Assembly (NCBI GenBank): GCA_937927795.1
Contig: CALBSF010000096.1
Coordinates: 1-7,123 of the forward strand
DNA from: an uncultured Rickettsiales bacterium
GTDB taxonomy: Bacteria; Pseudomonadota; Alphaproteobacteria; Rickettsiales; UBA1997
DNA length: 7,123 bases
Direction of reading: 5' to 3'
The position numbers and the translations under genes were made by a program. This document shows, one piece after another, positions 6,832 through 7,123 of the stretch (its first letter is position 1; the number at the start of each line of letters is the position of its first letter). The notes under the pieces were generated by a model. It did no database searches. It was not told where the DNA came from and saw only the letters and a list, made by a program, of their open reading frames with translations.

Positions 6832-7123
6832 TTAAAAAGTTTTTGGTATTTTTTTAAATTCTTCGCTATCCATCATTTCTTGCATTTTCTTTGGATCAAT
6901 TTTTCCAAATTTTTTCATCATTTTTTGCATATCTTTAAATTTTTTCAAAAGACGATTAACCTCTTGAATATTGCTTCCAGCGCCTTTTGCAATTCGCCAT
7001 TTTCTTGAAGAATTTAAAATTTCTGGTTTTTGTCTTTCCTTTTTAGTCATCGACAAAATCAAGGCTTCTTGCAATTTTATTTCTTTTTCAAAACCGCCCA
7101 TTTGACTTAAATGTTCTTTTATT
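6832..7123 (-). CDS. ffh: Signal recognition particle protein Ffh, C-terminal M domain (5' part outside window)
   Basis: The frame is open to the right edge of the window and ends at the TAA of 6834-6832, giving the last 96 codons; the internal ATG at 7101 is not the real start. The sequence shows the M-domain signature: ILSMTKKERQKPEIL, then SRKWRIAKGAG, then VNRLLKKFKDMQKMMKK. This helix-turn-helix region binds the 4.5S/SRP RNA, and the Met-rich helices form part of the groove for signal sequences during co-translational membrane targeting. The missing upstream part should carry the N and G (GTPase) domains. Two positions differ from the common pattern: Trp where Lys or Arg is usual after SRK, and Ala between the two glycines where Ser or Cys is usual. 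ratA follows after one base. Confidence 0.93.
   Translation of the reverse strand, partial: IKEHLSQMGGFEKEIKLQEALILSMTKKERQKPEILNSSRKWRIAKGAGSNIQEVNRLLKKFKDMQKMMKKFGKIDPKKMQEMMDSEEFKKIPKTF

Noticed and set aside
6808..7008. Plus-strand frame opposite ratA and ffh
   Set aside because: It is antisense to two well-recognised genes, and its Phe/His-rich translation is the complement of Lys/Met codons.

Overview
The window is AT-rich and every gene I can support lies on the minus strand. Read in transcription order (right to left) it holds the 3' end of ffh, a complete ratA/COQ10-like gene, and the start and most of one giant open reading frame. That frame begins at 6299 and is still open at base 1, giving at least 2,099 codons. 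The two small housekeeping proteins look alphaproteobacterial, and the very AT-rich codon use suggests a host-associated lineage such as a Rickettsiales- or Holosporales-like symbiont. This placement is an inference from protein style only.

Right edge (6384-7123): Ffh supplies the RNA-binding M domain of the signal recognition particle. It stops one base before the start of a 148-residue RatA/COQ10-type START-fold protein, so the two are almost certainly co-transcribed. An 84-base AT-rich gap (6300-6383) follows. It has a possible promoter and no terminator for the minus strand.

Left 6.3 kb (1-6299): the giant protein has a head of about 350 residues with two small beta-rich segments that resemble each other, separated by Ser/Gly-rich linkers. 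About 1,700 residues of near-continuous Glu/Ala/Leu/Arg/Lys coiled coil follow, and then a basic, Pro-containing tail that runs off the window. Inside the coil are two tandem copies of a 689-residue (2,067-base) unit. The first 425 residues of each unit are identical except for one residue. The remaining 264 residues are only about half identical, yet align without a gap. This mosaic pattern points to gene conversion or unequal exchange that homogenised part of an old tandem duplication. A short Ala-rich motif occurs once before and once after the repeat pair.

I do not recognise the giant protein as a named family. A long structural, filament-like or surface/effector protein is plausible. Nothing in the window ties it functionally to ffh or ratA beyond shared strand and order. 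No RNA genes, mobile elements or CRISPR arrays were seen.
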